Positions 1 through 8,709 are shown, numbered from the stretch's first letter. The stretch: 64,000 bases of DNA from Pseudomonadota bacterium (GCA_020161145.1 JAIUPQ010000006.1:209351-273350); one strand, 5' to 3'. Numbers and translations: made by a program. The notes: generated by a model not told the origin, from the letters alone.

Positions 1-65
1 TCATCATCGTGCCGCTGGCCGCGTTCAACAAATACCAGGCAGAGGCCCAGGAGAAAGCGCGATGA
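1..65 (+). CDS. 3' end of an ABC transporter permease, probably PotH-like (partial)
   Basis: Only the last 20 codons are present. They read a hydrophobic stretch (IIVPLAAF) and then a short charged tail, ending at a TGA at 63-65. This fits the cytoplasmic C-terminus of a membrane permease. The next gene, 25 bases on, is a PotI-type permease, and in polyamine importers the order is usually potF-potG-potH-potI. The assignment therefore rests mainly on position. The start and the rest of the gene lie left of the window. Confidence 0.6.
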   Translation, partial: IIVPLAAFNKYQAEAQEKAR

Positions 66-90
66 CTCCACTCCGCTTCAAGGAGGCCGT

Positions 91-933
91 ATGAGCAGCC
101 TGGCCCAGACCCTGAACCGCCACATCAGCAAGGCCTGGCTGGCCGCCGGGTTCTTCTTCCTCTACCTGCCCATCATTGCGCTGATCGTCTTCTCGTTCAA
201 CGACTCGATGTCGGCCAACGTCTGGCGCGGCTTCACGCTCAAGTGGTATGTGGCCCTGGCCAGCGACCGCGAAATCCTCGCCGGCCTGTGGCTGTCGCTG
301 AAGGTGGCCTTCCTCACCGCCTGCGGCTCGGTGGTACTGGGCACGTTCGCCGCGCTGGCGCTGGTCAAGTACCGGCGCTTCGGTGGCCGCACCCTGTTTT
401 CGGGCATGGTCAACGCCCCGCTGGTCATGCCCGAGGTGGTGGTGGGCCTGTCGCTGCTGCTGATGCTGGTGTCGGTGCAGCGCGCGCTGGGCTTTCCCGA
501 GCGCGGCATGATGACCATCTGGCTGGGCCACATGCTGCTGGGCATGGCCTACGCCACGGTGGTGGTGCAGGCCCGGCTGCTGGATTTGAACCCGCAGCTC
601 GAAGAAGCCGCCATGGACTTGGGTGCCCGGCCGCTCCAGGTGTTCTTCCTGGTCACCCTGCCCATGATTGCGCAGGCGCTGATGTCGGCCTGGCTGCTGA
701 CCTTCACCCTCTCGCTGGACGATGTGGTGTTGTCGGCCTTCCTGTCGGGCCCGGGCTCCACCACCATGCCGCTGGTCATCTTCTCGCGCGCCCGGCTGGG
801 GCTCAACCCCAGCGTCAACGCCGTGGCCACCGTCATCGTCGTCGTCGTCGCCGTTGGCGTCGTCGTCGCCAGCTACCTGATTGCCCGCGCCGAGCGCCGA
901 CGCCAACAGGAAATGGCCCAGGCGGGCCGCTGA
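91..933 (+). CDS. potI: Spermidine/putrescine ABC transporter permease PotI
   Basis: 280-residue inner-membrane permease of a polyamine ABC importer, normal length for PotI/PotC. About six membrane segments are visible; the first lies near residues 17-36 and the last near 245-265. The cytoplasmic loop starting EEAAMDLGA at about residues 171-179 is the EAA motif that docks on the ATPase. A strong Shine-Dalgarno sequence (aaggagg) ends 5 bases before the ATG. It follows the end of a partner permease and precedes a porin, an aldehyde dehydrogenase and a GlnT-like enzyme, which suggests polyamine uptake coupled to breakdown. Near the 3' end a run of GTC codons encodes a Val-rich last helix. The substrate (putrescine, spermidine or a related amine) cannot be fixed from sequence. 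Confidence 0.9.
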   Translation: MSSLAQTLNRHISKAWLAAGFFFLYLPIIALIVFSFNDSMSANVWRGFTLKWYVALASDREILAGLWLSLKVAFLTACGSVVLGTFAALALVKYRRFGGRTLFSGMVNAPLVMPEVVVGLSLLLMLVSVQRALGFPERGMMTIWLGHMLLGMAYATVVVQARLLDLNPQLEEAAMDLGARPLQVFFLVTLPMIAQALMSAWLLTFTLSLDDVVLSAFLSGPGSTTMPLVIFSRARLGLNPSVNAVATVIVVVVAVGVVVASYLIARAERRRQQEMAQAGR

Positions 934-987
934 CCCCTTCCCCAAAGCAAGCGTAAAGACCAAGCGTAGAGAAAGAGAGAGTGTTTT

Positions 988-2358
988 ATGTCCTCGATGT
1001 TGCGCCCCACCCTGCTCGCCCTGGCCGTGCTGGCTGCGTTTCCCGCAGCCGCCCAGAGCAACCAGGAACTGCTTGACGAACTGCGTGCCCTCAAGGCCCG
1101 CGTGGCCGAGCTTGAAAAGAAAGTCCAGGCCGCGCCCGCCGCAGCCCCCGAGCCGCAAGCCCAGTGGGGCATGACGCCCGATCAGGCGGCCGAGCTCTCG
1201 CGCGTGACCGCCAAGGCCGAGGCCACCCAGGACGGGCTGGAGGCCCAGGGCCTGCTGGGCCTGAAGATCAGCGGCTACATCGAGCCGGCCTACATCTACA
1301 ACCAGCGCCAGAACCGGGCCGGCTTCCAGTTCCTCAACCAGCAGTCGGATGGTTACTCGTACGACACCTCCTACATCGGTGCGGCGGTGATCGACTTCAC
1401 CAAGGAAACCGAAGGCGGCACCATCTGGAAGCTGACCCTCTCGCCCAACCGCGGCGCGGGCGCCGCCATCGACGGCGCCTCCATCGTCCAGGAGGCCAGC
1501 GTCACCATCCCGCTGGAAGGCGGCATGCAACTGATTGCCGGCCAGGTACCCGACTGGTCGGGCTACGAATACCAGCAACCCACGCTCAACCCCTTCACCA
1601 CCCACAACCTGCTGTACGACTTCACGCTGCCCCTGGCCTACACGGGCGTCGGGCTGATCATGCCGGCCGGCAACTGGACCTGGAAGGCCATGGTGGCCAA
1701 CGTCAACGGCACCATTTACGCCGCCAACCAGCGGGCGCCAGCCCTGGTCTTCCGGGGCGACTACGAGCTCAGCGAGTTCTCGGGCTTTGGCGTGGCTGGC
1801 CTCGTGGGCAACACCGCCAACTACAACACCGGCAGCGCCACGCTGTCCACGCTGCTGGAGGTTGACGGCTACTACACCCGGGGTGACTGGACGCTGCAAG
1901 GCCAGCTCTCCTACGGCCAGCAGAAAGACGGCGCCATCACGCCGGACGCCAACGGCAACTGGCGCAAGTCGCAGTGGTTCGGCGTCTCGGGCACTGCGGG
2001 CTACATGTTCAACCCCCGCCTGCAAGGCCTGGTGCGCGCCGACTACATCGTCAACAACAAAAATGGCGGTGGCCTCTTTGGCTACAACGGCTACACCACA
2101 CAGGACGAAGCCGGCGTCTGGACCTATGGCAACGACGACCGCAACGGCCTGGGCCCCGATCTGAATGGCGACCTCAACCGCGGCGCCAACCGCTACGCCC
2201 TCACCCTGGGCATGAAGTACCTGCTGCGCACGGACACCACGCTGAAGTTCGAGTACCGGCTTGATGGCGCCAGCCGCCCCGTGTTCCTCGACGCCAAGAG
2301 CGGCGAGTACGCGCGCACCAACAACATGCTGGCGGCTTCGGTGGTGGTGGCCTTCTAG
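988..2358 (+). CDS. Outer-membrane beta-barrel porin-like protein
   Basis: 456 residues. A signal peptide covers about residues 1-22 (cleavage after a PAAAQS-type sequence). A short coiled coil follows at about 25-48, built from Leu/Glu/Lys heptads, then an Ala/Pro linker. The rest is long, with alternating polar and aromatic strands and a final phenylalanine (VVVAF), the usual BAM signal of outer-membrane barrels. The N-terminal coiled coil suggests trimerisation or peptidoglycan contact. It resembles the OmpL-like/DUF3138-type porins of Burkholderiales; I cannot choose between these families by eye. It sits 54 bases after potI and before two amine-catabolism genes, so it may serve as the outer-membrane entry route for the same substrate; that is inference from position. 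Confidence 0.75.
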   Translation: MSSMLRPTLLALAVLAAFPAAAQSNQELLDELRALKARVAELEKKVQAAPAAAPEPQAQWGMTPDQAAELSRVTAKAEATQDGLEAQGLLGLKISGYIEPAYIYNQRQNRAGFQFLNQQSDGYSYDTSYIGAAVIDFTKETEGGTIWKLTLSPNRGAGAAIDGASIVQEASVTIPLEGGMQLIAGQVPDWSGYEYQQPTLNPFTTHNLLYDFTLPLAYTGVGLIMPAGNWTWKAMVANVNGTIYAANQRAPALVFRGDYELSEFSGFGVAGLVGNTANYNTGSATLSTLLEVDGYYTRGDWTLQGQLSYGQQKDGAITPDANGNWRKSQWFGVSGTAGYMFNPRLQGLVRADYIVNNKNGGGLFGYNGYTTQDEAGVWTYGNDDRNGLGPDLNGDLNRGANRYALTLGMKYLLRTDTTLKFEYRLDGASRPVFLDAKSGEYARTNNMLAASVVVAF

Positions 2359-2375
2359 ATAAGACCACCCCCTAC

Positions 2376-2442
2376 GCGATCACAGATCGCGCCCCCTCAA
2401 GGGGGCACTGCCAGTGGACCGGCTAAGCCGGATCCACGGCAG
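2376..2442. repeat. Three consecutive stem-loops after the porin gene
   Basis: Three hairpins stand in line just downstream of the porin stop. The first is a perfect 6-bp stem (GCGATC/GATCGC, 2376-2390). The second is GCCCCC/GGGGGC with a 4-base loop (2391-2406). The third is a longer stem with two single-base bulges (2408-2442, CTGCC..CCGGC against GCCGG..GGCAG). There is no T-tract, so none is a classical terminator. They could slow RNA decay or reduce read-through into the aldehyde dehydrogenase gene, or be an interspersed REP-like element. Confidence 0.6.
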
Positions 2443-2523
2443 TTGCTGGGTTGGCACAGTGGTGGGCATCACGTTTTATTCTTTGGCCGCGCCGCGCGGC
2501 CTCTGTTCTTTGGAGGATCTGAT

Positions 2524-4023
2524 ATGAGCAAGCAAAACGAAACCATTGACTGGCACGCCCGCGCGGCGGCGCTCAAGCCCGATGGGCGGGCCGTGATCAA
2601 CGGCGAGCGGGTGGGGGCTATTGGCGGGGAGACCTTTGCCAAGCACTCGCCCATTGACAACCGCAAGCTGGGCGATGTGGTGCGCGGCCAGGCGGCCGAT
2701 ATTGACGCCGCCGTGACCGCCGCCCGCGCCGCGTTTGAAGACCGCCGCTGGGCCGGTCAGCCGCCGGCCAGGCGCAAGAAGGTGCTGCAGAAGTTTGCCG
2801 ACAAGATCCTGGCCGCGCGCGAAGAGCTGGCGCTGCTGGAGACGCTGGACATGGGCAAGCCCATCCAGTATTCGCTGGCCGTGGACGTGGGCGCCACCTC
2901 GCGCTGCATCGCCTGGTACGCCGAGGCGGTGGACAAGATCTACGACGAAATCGCCCCCACCGGCGACAACGCGCTGGCCTTGATCACGCGCGAGCCCATG
3001 GGCGTCATCGGCGTCGTCGTGCCCTGGAACTACCCCATGATCATGGCCGCCTGGAAGCTGGGCCCCTCGCTGGCCGCCGGCAACTCGGTGGTCTTGAAGC
3101 CCAGCGAGAAAAGCCCTTACACCGCCCTGCGCCTGGCCGAGCTGGCGCTGGAAGCCGGCCTGCCGCCCGGCGTCTTCAACGTGGTGCCCGGCTACGGCCA
3201 CGAGGCCGGCGAGGCCCTGGCGCTGCACATGGACGTGGACGCCATCGGCTTCACGGGTTCCACCCGCGTGGGCCGCAAGATGCTGGAGTACAGCGGCCAG
3301 AGCAACCTGAAGCGCGTCTACAACGAGCTGGGCGGCAAGAGCGCCTTCGTCGTCTTTGACGACTTCGCCGACGTCAAGCGCGCCGCCAAGACCGTGGCCG
3401 GCAGCATGTTCTTCAACCAGGGCGAGAGCTGCAACGCGCCCTCGCGCGTCTTCGTCCACGAGTCCATCGCCGAGGCCTTCACCGCCGAGGTGGTCAAGCA
3501 GGCGCCGCGCTACGCGCCGGCCGACCCGCTGGCCGACACCACCGTGCTGGGCGCGCTGGTGGATGAAGGCCAGATGAAGACCGTGATGGGCTACATCGAG
3601 GCCGGCCGCGCCGAGGGCGCCAAGCTGGCCACCGGTGGCCAGCGGGCCCGCGCCGAGACGGGCGGCTTCTACGTCGAGCCCACCGTCTTCACCGGCGTGG
3701 CCAACGACATGAAGATTGCCCGCGAGGAAATCTTCGGCCCGGTGATGGCCATCCTCACCTTCAAGACCGAGGCCGAGGCCATCGCGCTGGCCAACGGCTC
3801 GGACTACGGCCTGCAGGCCAGCGTCTGGAGCGACAACGTCAACCGCGCCCATCGCGTCGCGCGCGCGCTGCGGGCCGGCACCGTCCACGTCAACAGCTAC
3901 GACGAAGACGACTTCACCGTCCCCTTCGGCGGCTACAAGCAAAGCGGCAACGGCCGCGACAAATCGCTGCACGCCTTCGACAAGTACACCGAGCTCAAGA
4001 CCACCTGGCTGCGCATCGACTGA
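2524..4023 (+). CDS. NAD(P)-dependent aldehyde dehydrogenase (PuuC-like)
   Basis: 499-residue soluble aldehyde dehydrogenase. The catalytic cysteine is Cys303 (in GESCNAP) and the general base Glu268 (in NELGGK). The Rossmann-fold signature FTGSTRVG is at 243-250 and the VPWNYP motif at about 167-172. The frame is open further upstream, but the ATG at 2524 follows GGAGG by seven bases and begins a normal family N-terminus (MSKQNETIDW), so it is preferred. Length and context match the enzymes oxidising gamma-glutamyl-aminobutyraldehyde or other aminoaldehydes in putrescine breakdown. The stop is only 4 bases before a glutamine synthetase-like gene, so the two are co-transcribed. The exact aldehyde is unknown. 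Confidence 0.85.
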   Translation: MSKQNETIDWHARAAALKPDGRAVINGERVGAIGGETFAKHSPIDNRKLGDVVRGQAADIDAAVTAARAAFEDRRWAGQPPARRKKVLQKFADKILAAREELALLETLDMGKPIQYSLAVDVGATSRCIAWYAEAVDKIYDEIAPTGDNALALITREPMGVIGVVVPWNYPMIMAAWKLGPSLAAGNSVVLKPSEKSPYTALRLAELALEAGLPPGVFNVVPGYGHEAGEALALHMDVDAIGFTGSTRVGRKMLEYSGQSNLKRVYNELGGKSAFVVFDDFADVKRAAKTVAGSMFFNQGESCNAPSRVFVHESIAEAFTAEVVKQAPRYAPADPLADTTVLGALVDEGQMKTVMGYIEAGRAEGAKLATGGQRARAETGGFYVEPTVFTGVANDMKIAREEIFGPVMAILTFKTEAEAIALANGSDYGLQASVWSDNVNRAHRVARALRAGTVHVNSYDEDDFTVPFGGYKQSGNGRDKSLHAFDKYTELKTTWLRID

Positions 4024-4027
4024 CGCC

Positions 4028-5341
4028 ATGCAGGCCCTGGACGCCAACGCCGCCATTGAGACCTTGCGCCGGCAAGGCGTCCACACCCTGCTGGTGCAGT
4101 TCACCGACGTGCACGGCGTGGCCAAGGGCAAGTGGCTGCCGCTGGAGCGCCTGCCCGACGCCCTGGCTCAGGGCGCCGGCTTTGCCGGCCCCTCCATCGC
4201 CGGCACCGGCCTGCCACGCACCGGCCCGCGCAGCGAGTTCTACGCCCGCGGCGACGCCGCCACGCTGCGGCCCCTGCCCTGGGCGCCGGGTTTCGCGCGG
4301 CTCATTGGCGACGGCTTCGTCGATGGCCAGCCGTTCGACGCCTGCCCGCGCCAGACGCTGCGCCGCGCCGTGGCGGCGCTGGCCCAGCGCGGCTGGCGGC
4401 TGCGCGTCGGCATCGAGCCCGAGTTCTTCCTGCTGCGCCGCGCGGCAGATGGCCGCCTCATACCCGCCGACGACCACGACCGCCTGCCCAAACCCTCTTA
4501 CGACCTCAAGGCCTTGCCACGCCAGCACGCCGTGCTGCTGCCCCTGGCCCAGCACCTGGCCGCCTGCGGCCTGGCCATCGAGCAGACCGATCACGAAGAC
4601 GCCCACGGCCAGTACGAACTGAACTTCGGTGCCGCCGACGCCCTCACCAGCTGCGACCACCTGATGCTGTTCAAGCAGGCCGCCCACACGCTGGCCGAGC
4701 GCGAAGGCCTGGTTTTCTCCATGATGCCCAAGCCCTTCGCCGACCAACCCGGCAGCGGCCTGCACATGCACGTCTCGCTGTGGCAGGCGGGTGGCGACGC
4801 GCTGTGCCCCACTGTGGAGCCTTTCATGGCCGGCGTGCTGGCGCACAGCGCCGGCCTCACCGCGCTGGCCGCACCCACCGTCAACTCCTACAAGCGCCTG
4901 ACCGTGGGCGAATCGCTGTCCGGCACCACCTGGGCGCCAGCTTACGTGGCCCACGGCCCCAACAACCGCACCGCGCTGCTGCGCACCCTGCCCGGCCGCT
5001 TCGAGTGGCGCCTGCCCGACGCCGCCTGCAACCCCTATCTGGCGCTGGCCGGCCTGATCGCCGCGGGCCTGGACGGCCTGGACCGCGCCCTGCAGCCGCC
5101 CGCGCCCGTCACCGACGACCTCTTTGCGCTGCCGCTGGCCGCCATCCGCGCGCGCGGCATCCCGCTGCTGCCCCAGACCCTGAGCGAAGCCTGCGACGCC
5201 CTGCAAACCGACGCCGTGCTCACCGCCGCCCTGGGCGAGACGCTGACCCGCGAGTTCCTGGCCCTCAAGCGCGACGAGGCCCTGGCCTACGCGCGGCACG
5301 TCAGCCACTGGGAACACCAGCGCTACGGCGCGGTGTACTGA
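4028..5341 (+). CDS. Type III glutamine synthetase family protein (GlnT / gamma-glutamyl-polyamine synthetase-like)
   Basis: 437 residues, a full-length member of the glutamine synthetase superfamily. The N-terminal beta-Grasp domain contains the FTDVHGVAKGK motif (about residues 24-34). The catalytic domain shows GIEPEFFLL, the metal-binding EQTDHEDAHGQYE region, GSGLHMHVS and the NRTALLR strand that contacts substrate. It is shorter and more divergent than housekeeping GlnA, and lacks a recognisable adenylylation loop, like GlnT of rhizobia or PuuA. Coupling to an aldehyde dehydrogenase and a polyamine importer favours gamma-glutamylation of an amine over bulk ammonia assimilation. That role is inferred from context. 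Confidence 0.8.
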   Translation: MQALDANAAIETLRRQGVHTLLVQFTDVHGVAKGKWLPLERLPDALAQGAGFAGPSIAGTGLPRTGPRSEFYARGDAATLRPLPWAPGFARLIGDGFVDGQPFDACPRQTLRRAVAALAQRGWRLRVGIEPEFFLLRRAADGRLIPADDHDRLPKPSYDLKALPRQHAVLLPLAQHLAACGLAIEQTDHEDAHGQYELNFGAADALTSCDHLMLFKQAAHTLAEREGLVFSMMPKPFADQPGSGLHMHVSLWQAGGDALCPTVEPFMAGVLAHSAGLTALAAPTVNSYKRLTVGESLSGTTWAPAYVAHGPNNRTALLRTLPGRFEWRLPDAACNPYLALAGLIAAGLDGLDRALQPPAPVTDDLFALPLAAIRARGIPLLPQTLSEACDALQTDAVLTAALGETLTREFLALKRDEALAYARHVSHWEHQRYGAVY

Positions 5342-5514
5342 CGCCACTCCTGGCAGCAGTGGTCTCGTTGCCACACAACCCCGCAAGACGTCACATGCAA
5401 CGCACACTATGCCGCCGCCAGCGCAGCCAAAGCGTAGTCGTGTGCATCTACTTCGCCTGTACCGCTGCCAACAAAGCCCGGACGGCCGCTCCACAACAAC
5501 CGACTCTCCCCGCC

Positions 5515-6501
5515 ATGAACCGATTCGCCTCGCCCTTGCTCTTGATTGCCCTGTGCTGCGGCGCCGCCGGCGCGGCCCCTGGCGACAGCGCCAAAGAGCC
5601 GCTGCGTCCACCCTCGGACTGGGGCGCGCAGCCCAGCAGCAAAGCCGTCCAGGCCGTGGTCATCGAGGGCGAAGCCACCGATGCCAACGGCTGGGGCGTC
5701 GGCATCGAAGCCACCGTGCTGCACTGCAAGAGCGCCATGGAGCTGGGCATGGTCACCACCATGCCCGTCATAGCCCCGGGCGCCGACCAGCCCAACCCTT
5801 CGCGCAAGCTCAACTACGTCAGCATGGCGGGCGACCGCTTCGTGGGCCGCACCGACTACCAGAACTACCGCCCCGACGGCCTGGACGACGCCGGCGCCAG
5901 CTCCAGCGAAGCGCTGTGCCACAGCCGCTACGGCTACCAGAAGGCCCACACCACCGTGGTGCGCCACATCGACGGTGACCGCGTCAGCACCTGGGATGCC
6001 CCCTCCGATGGCCGCCCCACGCTGACCCGCCTGCGCAGCCGCAGCGTCGGCATCGTGCCCTTGCTTGACCCCAGCGCCGTCGCCCCCGGTGACGCCCTGG
6101 TGGCCGGCGGCGCCACCCGTTCCGGCTTCAAGCAAGTGGCCGGCTGGCGCTGCGAGAACTTCGCCATGCCCGACCGCAGCCAGATGTGCCTGCTCACCGC
6201 ACAGCCCGGCATTCCCACCATGCTGGTGGGCTACAAGATGCTGCAGACGCCCGCGCCCGACCAGCCCCCCGCGGCCCACATCAGCCTGCGCGTCAACCGC
6301 CTGGTGCCCGGCGTCTGGGTCGATGCCGGCGCGTTCACCCCGCCGCCTGCTGCCTACGCCGAGACCCGGCAGCCGGGCGGCGGGCGCGCCCCGGCCCCCG
6401 CGCCCGCCGCCATGTCAGGCGGCCTGGGCGACCTGCCCGCGCTGCTCAAGCAGATGCAGTCGGCCAGCCCTGCAGCCAGCGCACCGTCAAAAAGCCGGTG
6501 A
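5515..6501 (+). CDS. Secreted protein of unknown function
   Basis: 328 residues. An N-terminal signal peptide (about 1-20, ending in GAAGAAP) indicates export. No family is recognised. The middle carries several cysteines (for example in VLHCKS, EALCHS, WRCEN and QMCLL) that could form periplasmic disulfides. The C-terminus is Ala/Pro-rich low complexity (about 270-328). The frame is open far upstream only because of high-GC bias, and translation from the ATG at 5515 gives the sensible signal peptide. It lies 173 bases after glnT with no clear promoter or terminator between. Codon use resembles its neighbours. Confidence 0.6.
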   Translation: MNRFASPLLLIALCCGAAGAAPGDSAKEPLRPPSDWGAQPSSKAVQAVVIEGEATDANGWGVGIEATVLHCKSAMELGMVTTMPVIAPGADQPNPSRKLNYVSMAGDRFVGRTDYQNYRPDGLDDAGASSSEALCHSRYGYQKAHTTVVRHIDGDRVSTWDAPSDGRPTLTRLRSRSVGIVPLLDPSAVAPGDALVAGGATRSGFKQVAGWRCENFAMPDRSQMCLLTAQPGIPTMLVGYKMLQTPAPDQPPAAHISLRVNRLVPGVWVDAGAFTPPPAAYAETRQPGGGRAPAPAPAAMSGGLGDLPALLKQMQSASPAASAPSKSR

Positions 6502-6730
6502 CGCCCCCAATCGCAGCCGGCCACGGTCGGAGGCCGCATGCACAACGACTGGAGCATCTAGCGGTCGCCACGCCAGCTCTGCGGCGCATCCGGCCGTGGG
6601 CCAGAATGGCTTGGTTTGAAGTGGGGCTGGCGATGATGCTGGGTGACATGATTTGTCGGGCGTGCACTTACGCAAGCTGGCACGCTGAGCGGATGGCAGG
6701 CGCCCTGCCTCCGCGTACAACCCGGCAAGC

Positions 6731-6760
6731 CTGCCGCAAGGCCTGTGGCCTTGGCGGTAG
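6731..6760 (+). other. Hairpin just upstream of the DMT exporter start
   Basis: The stretch ctgccgcaaggcc, a tgt loop and ggccttggcggtag form a 12- to 13-bp stem with one bulge. It ends 6 bases before the ATG at 6767, where a Shine-Dalgarno sequence would be expected. No clear purine-rich site is seen, so this structure may lower translation of the exporter or be incidental. The rest of the 265-base gap (6502-6766) shows nothing recognisable. Confidence 0.4.
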
Positions 6761-6766
6761 CCAGCC

Positions 6767-7678
6767 ATGACGCCGCCAGCCACCCCACCCTGGCGCGCCT
6801 ACGTGTTGCTGGCCGCCAGCATGGCGCTGGTGGGCAGCTATGTGGGTCTGTCCAAGCTGCTGCTGGCCAGCTTCCCGGTGTTCGTGCTGGCGTGGCTGCG
6901 CTATGCCATCGGCGGCGTGGCCATGCTGCCCTGGTTGCGCCGGGCACCCGGCGAGGCGCGGCTCACCCGGGCCGATCTGCGGCTGCTGTTCTGGGAGGCG
7001 TTCTTCGGCAACTTCCTTTTCACTGCGCTGATGCTGTACGGCGTGGCGGCCACCTCGGCCGTGGCGGCGGGGGTGGTGATGGCGGCGCTGCCGGCCGCCG
7101 TGGGGTTGCTGTCGGCGCTGCTGCTGCGCGAGCGTCTGGCGCCCGCCGTGCGTGTGGGCATCGTGCTGGCGGTGGCCGGCATAGGCTGGCTGGCGCTGGC
7201 GCGCAGCACCGATGCGGGCAACCCCGCACCGTGGTGGGGCTATGCGCTGCTGGTGGGGGCGGTGCTGTGCGAGGCGCTTTACGTGGTCATCGGCAAGCGG
7301 CTGACGGCGGGCCTGTCGCCCAAGCGCATTGCGGCGCTGATCAACCTCTGGGGCCTGGCCTTGGTGACGCCGCTGGCGCTGTGGCAGGTGTGGGCGCTGG
7401 GCTGGCCCACGCCCGGCCTGGGTACGGTGCTGCTGCTGGTGTACTACGCGCTGGCGGCCAGCATGTGGAGCGTGTGGCTGTGGATGTCGGGCCTGACGCG
7501 GGTGCCGGCCAACCAGGCCGGCGTGTTCACCGTGCTGCTGCCCGTGACGGCGGCGCTGGTGGGCGTGGTCTGGCTGGGCGAGCCGTTCGGCGCGGCGCAG
7601 GCGGGCTCGTTCGCGCTGGCGCTGGCGGGGTTGCTGGTGGCCACGTGGCCCAGCGGGCGCTACCCCACGCGGCTTTGA
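6767..7678 (+). CDS. DMT-superfamily (EamA) transporter
   Basis: 303 residues, ten predicted transmembrane helices in two EamA repeats (about 1-140 and 150-295). This is the usual size and layout of inner-membrane drug/metabolite exporters of the RhaT/YdcZ type. Substrates in this family range from amino acids to metabolites and cannot be predicted. It ends 10 bases before azlC, a branched-chain amino acid exporter subunit, so an amino-acid-related role and shared transcript are plausible. The start ATG at 6767 gives a short cytoplasmic tail before the first helix. Confidence 0.85.
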   Translation: MTPPATPPWRAYVLLAASMALVGSYVGLSKLLLASFPVFVLAWLRYAIGGVAMLPWLRRAPGEARLTRADLRLLFWEAFFGNFLFTALMLYGVAATSAVAAGVVMAALPAAVGLLSALLLRERLAPAVRVGIVLAVAGIGWLALARSTDAGNPAPWWGYALLVGAVLCEALYVVIGKRLTAGLSPKRIAALINLWGLALVTPLALWQVWALGWPTPGLGTVLLLVYYALAASMWSVWLWMSGLTRVPANQAGVFTVLLPVTAALVGVVWLGEPFGAAQAGSFALALAGLLVATWPSGRYPTRL

Positions 7679-7688
7679 CAATACGCCC

Positions 7689-8372
7689 ATGACCCCAACC
7701 CGCGCTGCCCTCACACCTTGGCTCACTGGCCTGCGCGCCAGCGCTGCCATCGCGCTGGGCTATGCGCCCATCGCGTTTTCGTTCGGCATTGCGGCGCGGC
7801 AGGCGGGGCTGGATGCGCTGCTGGTGCTGGGCATCTCCACGTTTGTGTATGCGGGCGGCAGCCAGTTCGTGCTGATCGGCCTGCTGACTTCGGGCGCCGG
7901 GGTGCTGACCGCCGTGCCCACCATCTGGCTGCTCAACGCCCGCCACCTGCTCTATGGCCCGGCGCTGGCGCCGCAACTGGCCGGCGCCCGCACCCGGGGC
8001 GCGGGGCTGACCGACGAGGTGTTTGCCTACGCCGCCGCACAGATGAGCCAGCAGCCGCCCGAGGCGCGCGCGGCCTGGCTGGGCGGCGTGCAGGCCGGCG
8101 CCTATGCGGCCTGGGTGGGTGGCACGGCGCTGGGCGTGGCGCTGGGGCCCGGCGCGCTGCCGCCGTGGCCGGTGTTGCAGGCGGCGTTGCAGTTCCTGCT
8201 GCCGGCGCTCTTTTTTGCGCTGCTGCTGGGCATGGATCTGGCTCGCCAGTGGCCGGTGGCGCTGGTGGCGGCCCTGGCGGCGGCGTTGGCGCTGGCGCTG
8301 GGCTGGCCGGCCCACGTGGCCGTGCCAGTGGCGCTGCTGGCGGGCGCAGGCTGGGGAGCCTGGCGTGGTTGA
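7689..8372 (+). CDS. azlC: AzlC family branched-chain amino acid exporter, large subunit
   Basis: 227-residue integral membrane protein. The N-terminal region with GYAPIAFSFGIAARQAGL, then GGSQFVLIGLL and the LLNARHLLYGPALAPQL stretch, are hallmarks of AzlC/YgaZ. These proteins pair with a small AzlD/YgaH subunit to export branched-chain amino acids or analogues across the inner membrane. The azlD partner starts inside the last codons of this gene (8-base overlap), implying translational coupling. About five to six helices are evident. Confidence 0.9.
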   Translation: MTPTRAALTPWLTGLRASAAIALGYAPIAFSFGIAARQAGLDALLVLGISTFVYAGGSQFVLIGLLTSGAGVLTAVPTIWLLNARHLLYGPALAPQLAGARTRGAGLTDEVFAYAAAQMSQQPPEARAAWLGGVQAGAYAAWVGGTALGVALGPGALPPWPVLQAALQFLLPALFFALLLGMDLARQWPVALVAALAAALALALGWPAHVAVPVALLAGAGWGAWRG

Positions 8373-8709
8373 GTGGGCCATCGTGCTGCTGGCGGGGCTG
8401 GGCACGCTGCTGATGCGCGTGCTGCCGCTGCGGCGGGCGCTGCGTGGGCGGGGCCTGCAAGGCGGCCCCGTCTGGTTGCAGCGGCTGGCGGCGGCCAGCG
8501 GGCCGGCGGCCATGGCCGCGCTGCTGGTGGCCGGCGTGGCGCCGGCGCTGGCCGGCCCGGCCGCTGTGCGCGAGGCGCTGGCCACGGCCGTGGCGCTGGC
8601 GGCCATGGTGCTGGTGCGGCGGCTGCTGGGCGCGGGCATGCTGGTGCCCACGCTGGTGGGCGCGGGGGTGTATGGCGGGCTGGTGACGCTGCTGCACGCC
8701 CTGGCCTGA
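8365..8709 (+). CDS. azlD: AzlD family branched-chain amino acid exporter, small subunit
   Basis: 114 residues with four hydrophobic helices and the family's RVLPL motif near the start, typical of AzlD/YgaH. The frame is open well upstream inside azlC, but the protein must begin near its first helix (VVEWAIVLLAGLG). A GTG at 8365 overlapping the azlC stop by 8 bases fits best. It would form the exporter together with AzlC. The stop TGA lies at the left edge of a long palindromic element, so that element may also act on the 3' end of this transcript. Confidence 0.85.
   Translation: MVEWAIVLLAGLGTLLMRVLPLRRALRGRGLQGGPVWLQRLAAASGPAAMAALLVAGVAPALAGPAAVREALATAVALAAMVLVRRLLGAGMLVPTLVGAGVYGGLVTLLHALA

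Noticed and set aside
25-2025. 666-codon open frame on the minus strand over potI and the porin gene
   Set aside because: It runs antisense to two well-supported genes, is rich in Gly, Gln, His and Arg, and shows no domain; it is a product of high GC at third codon positions.
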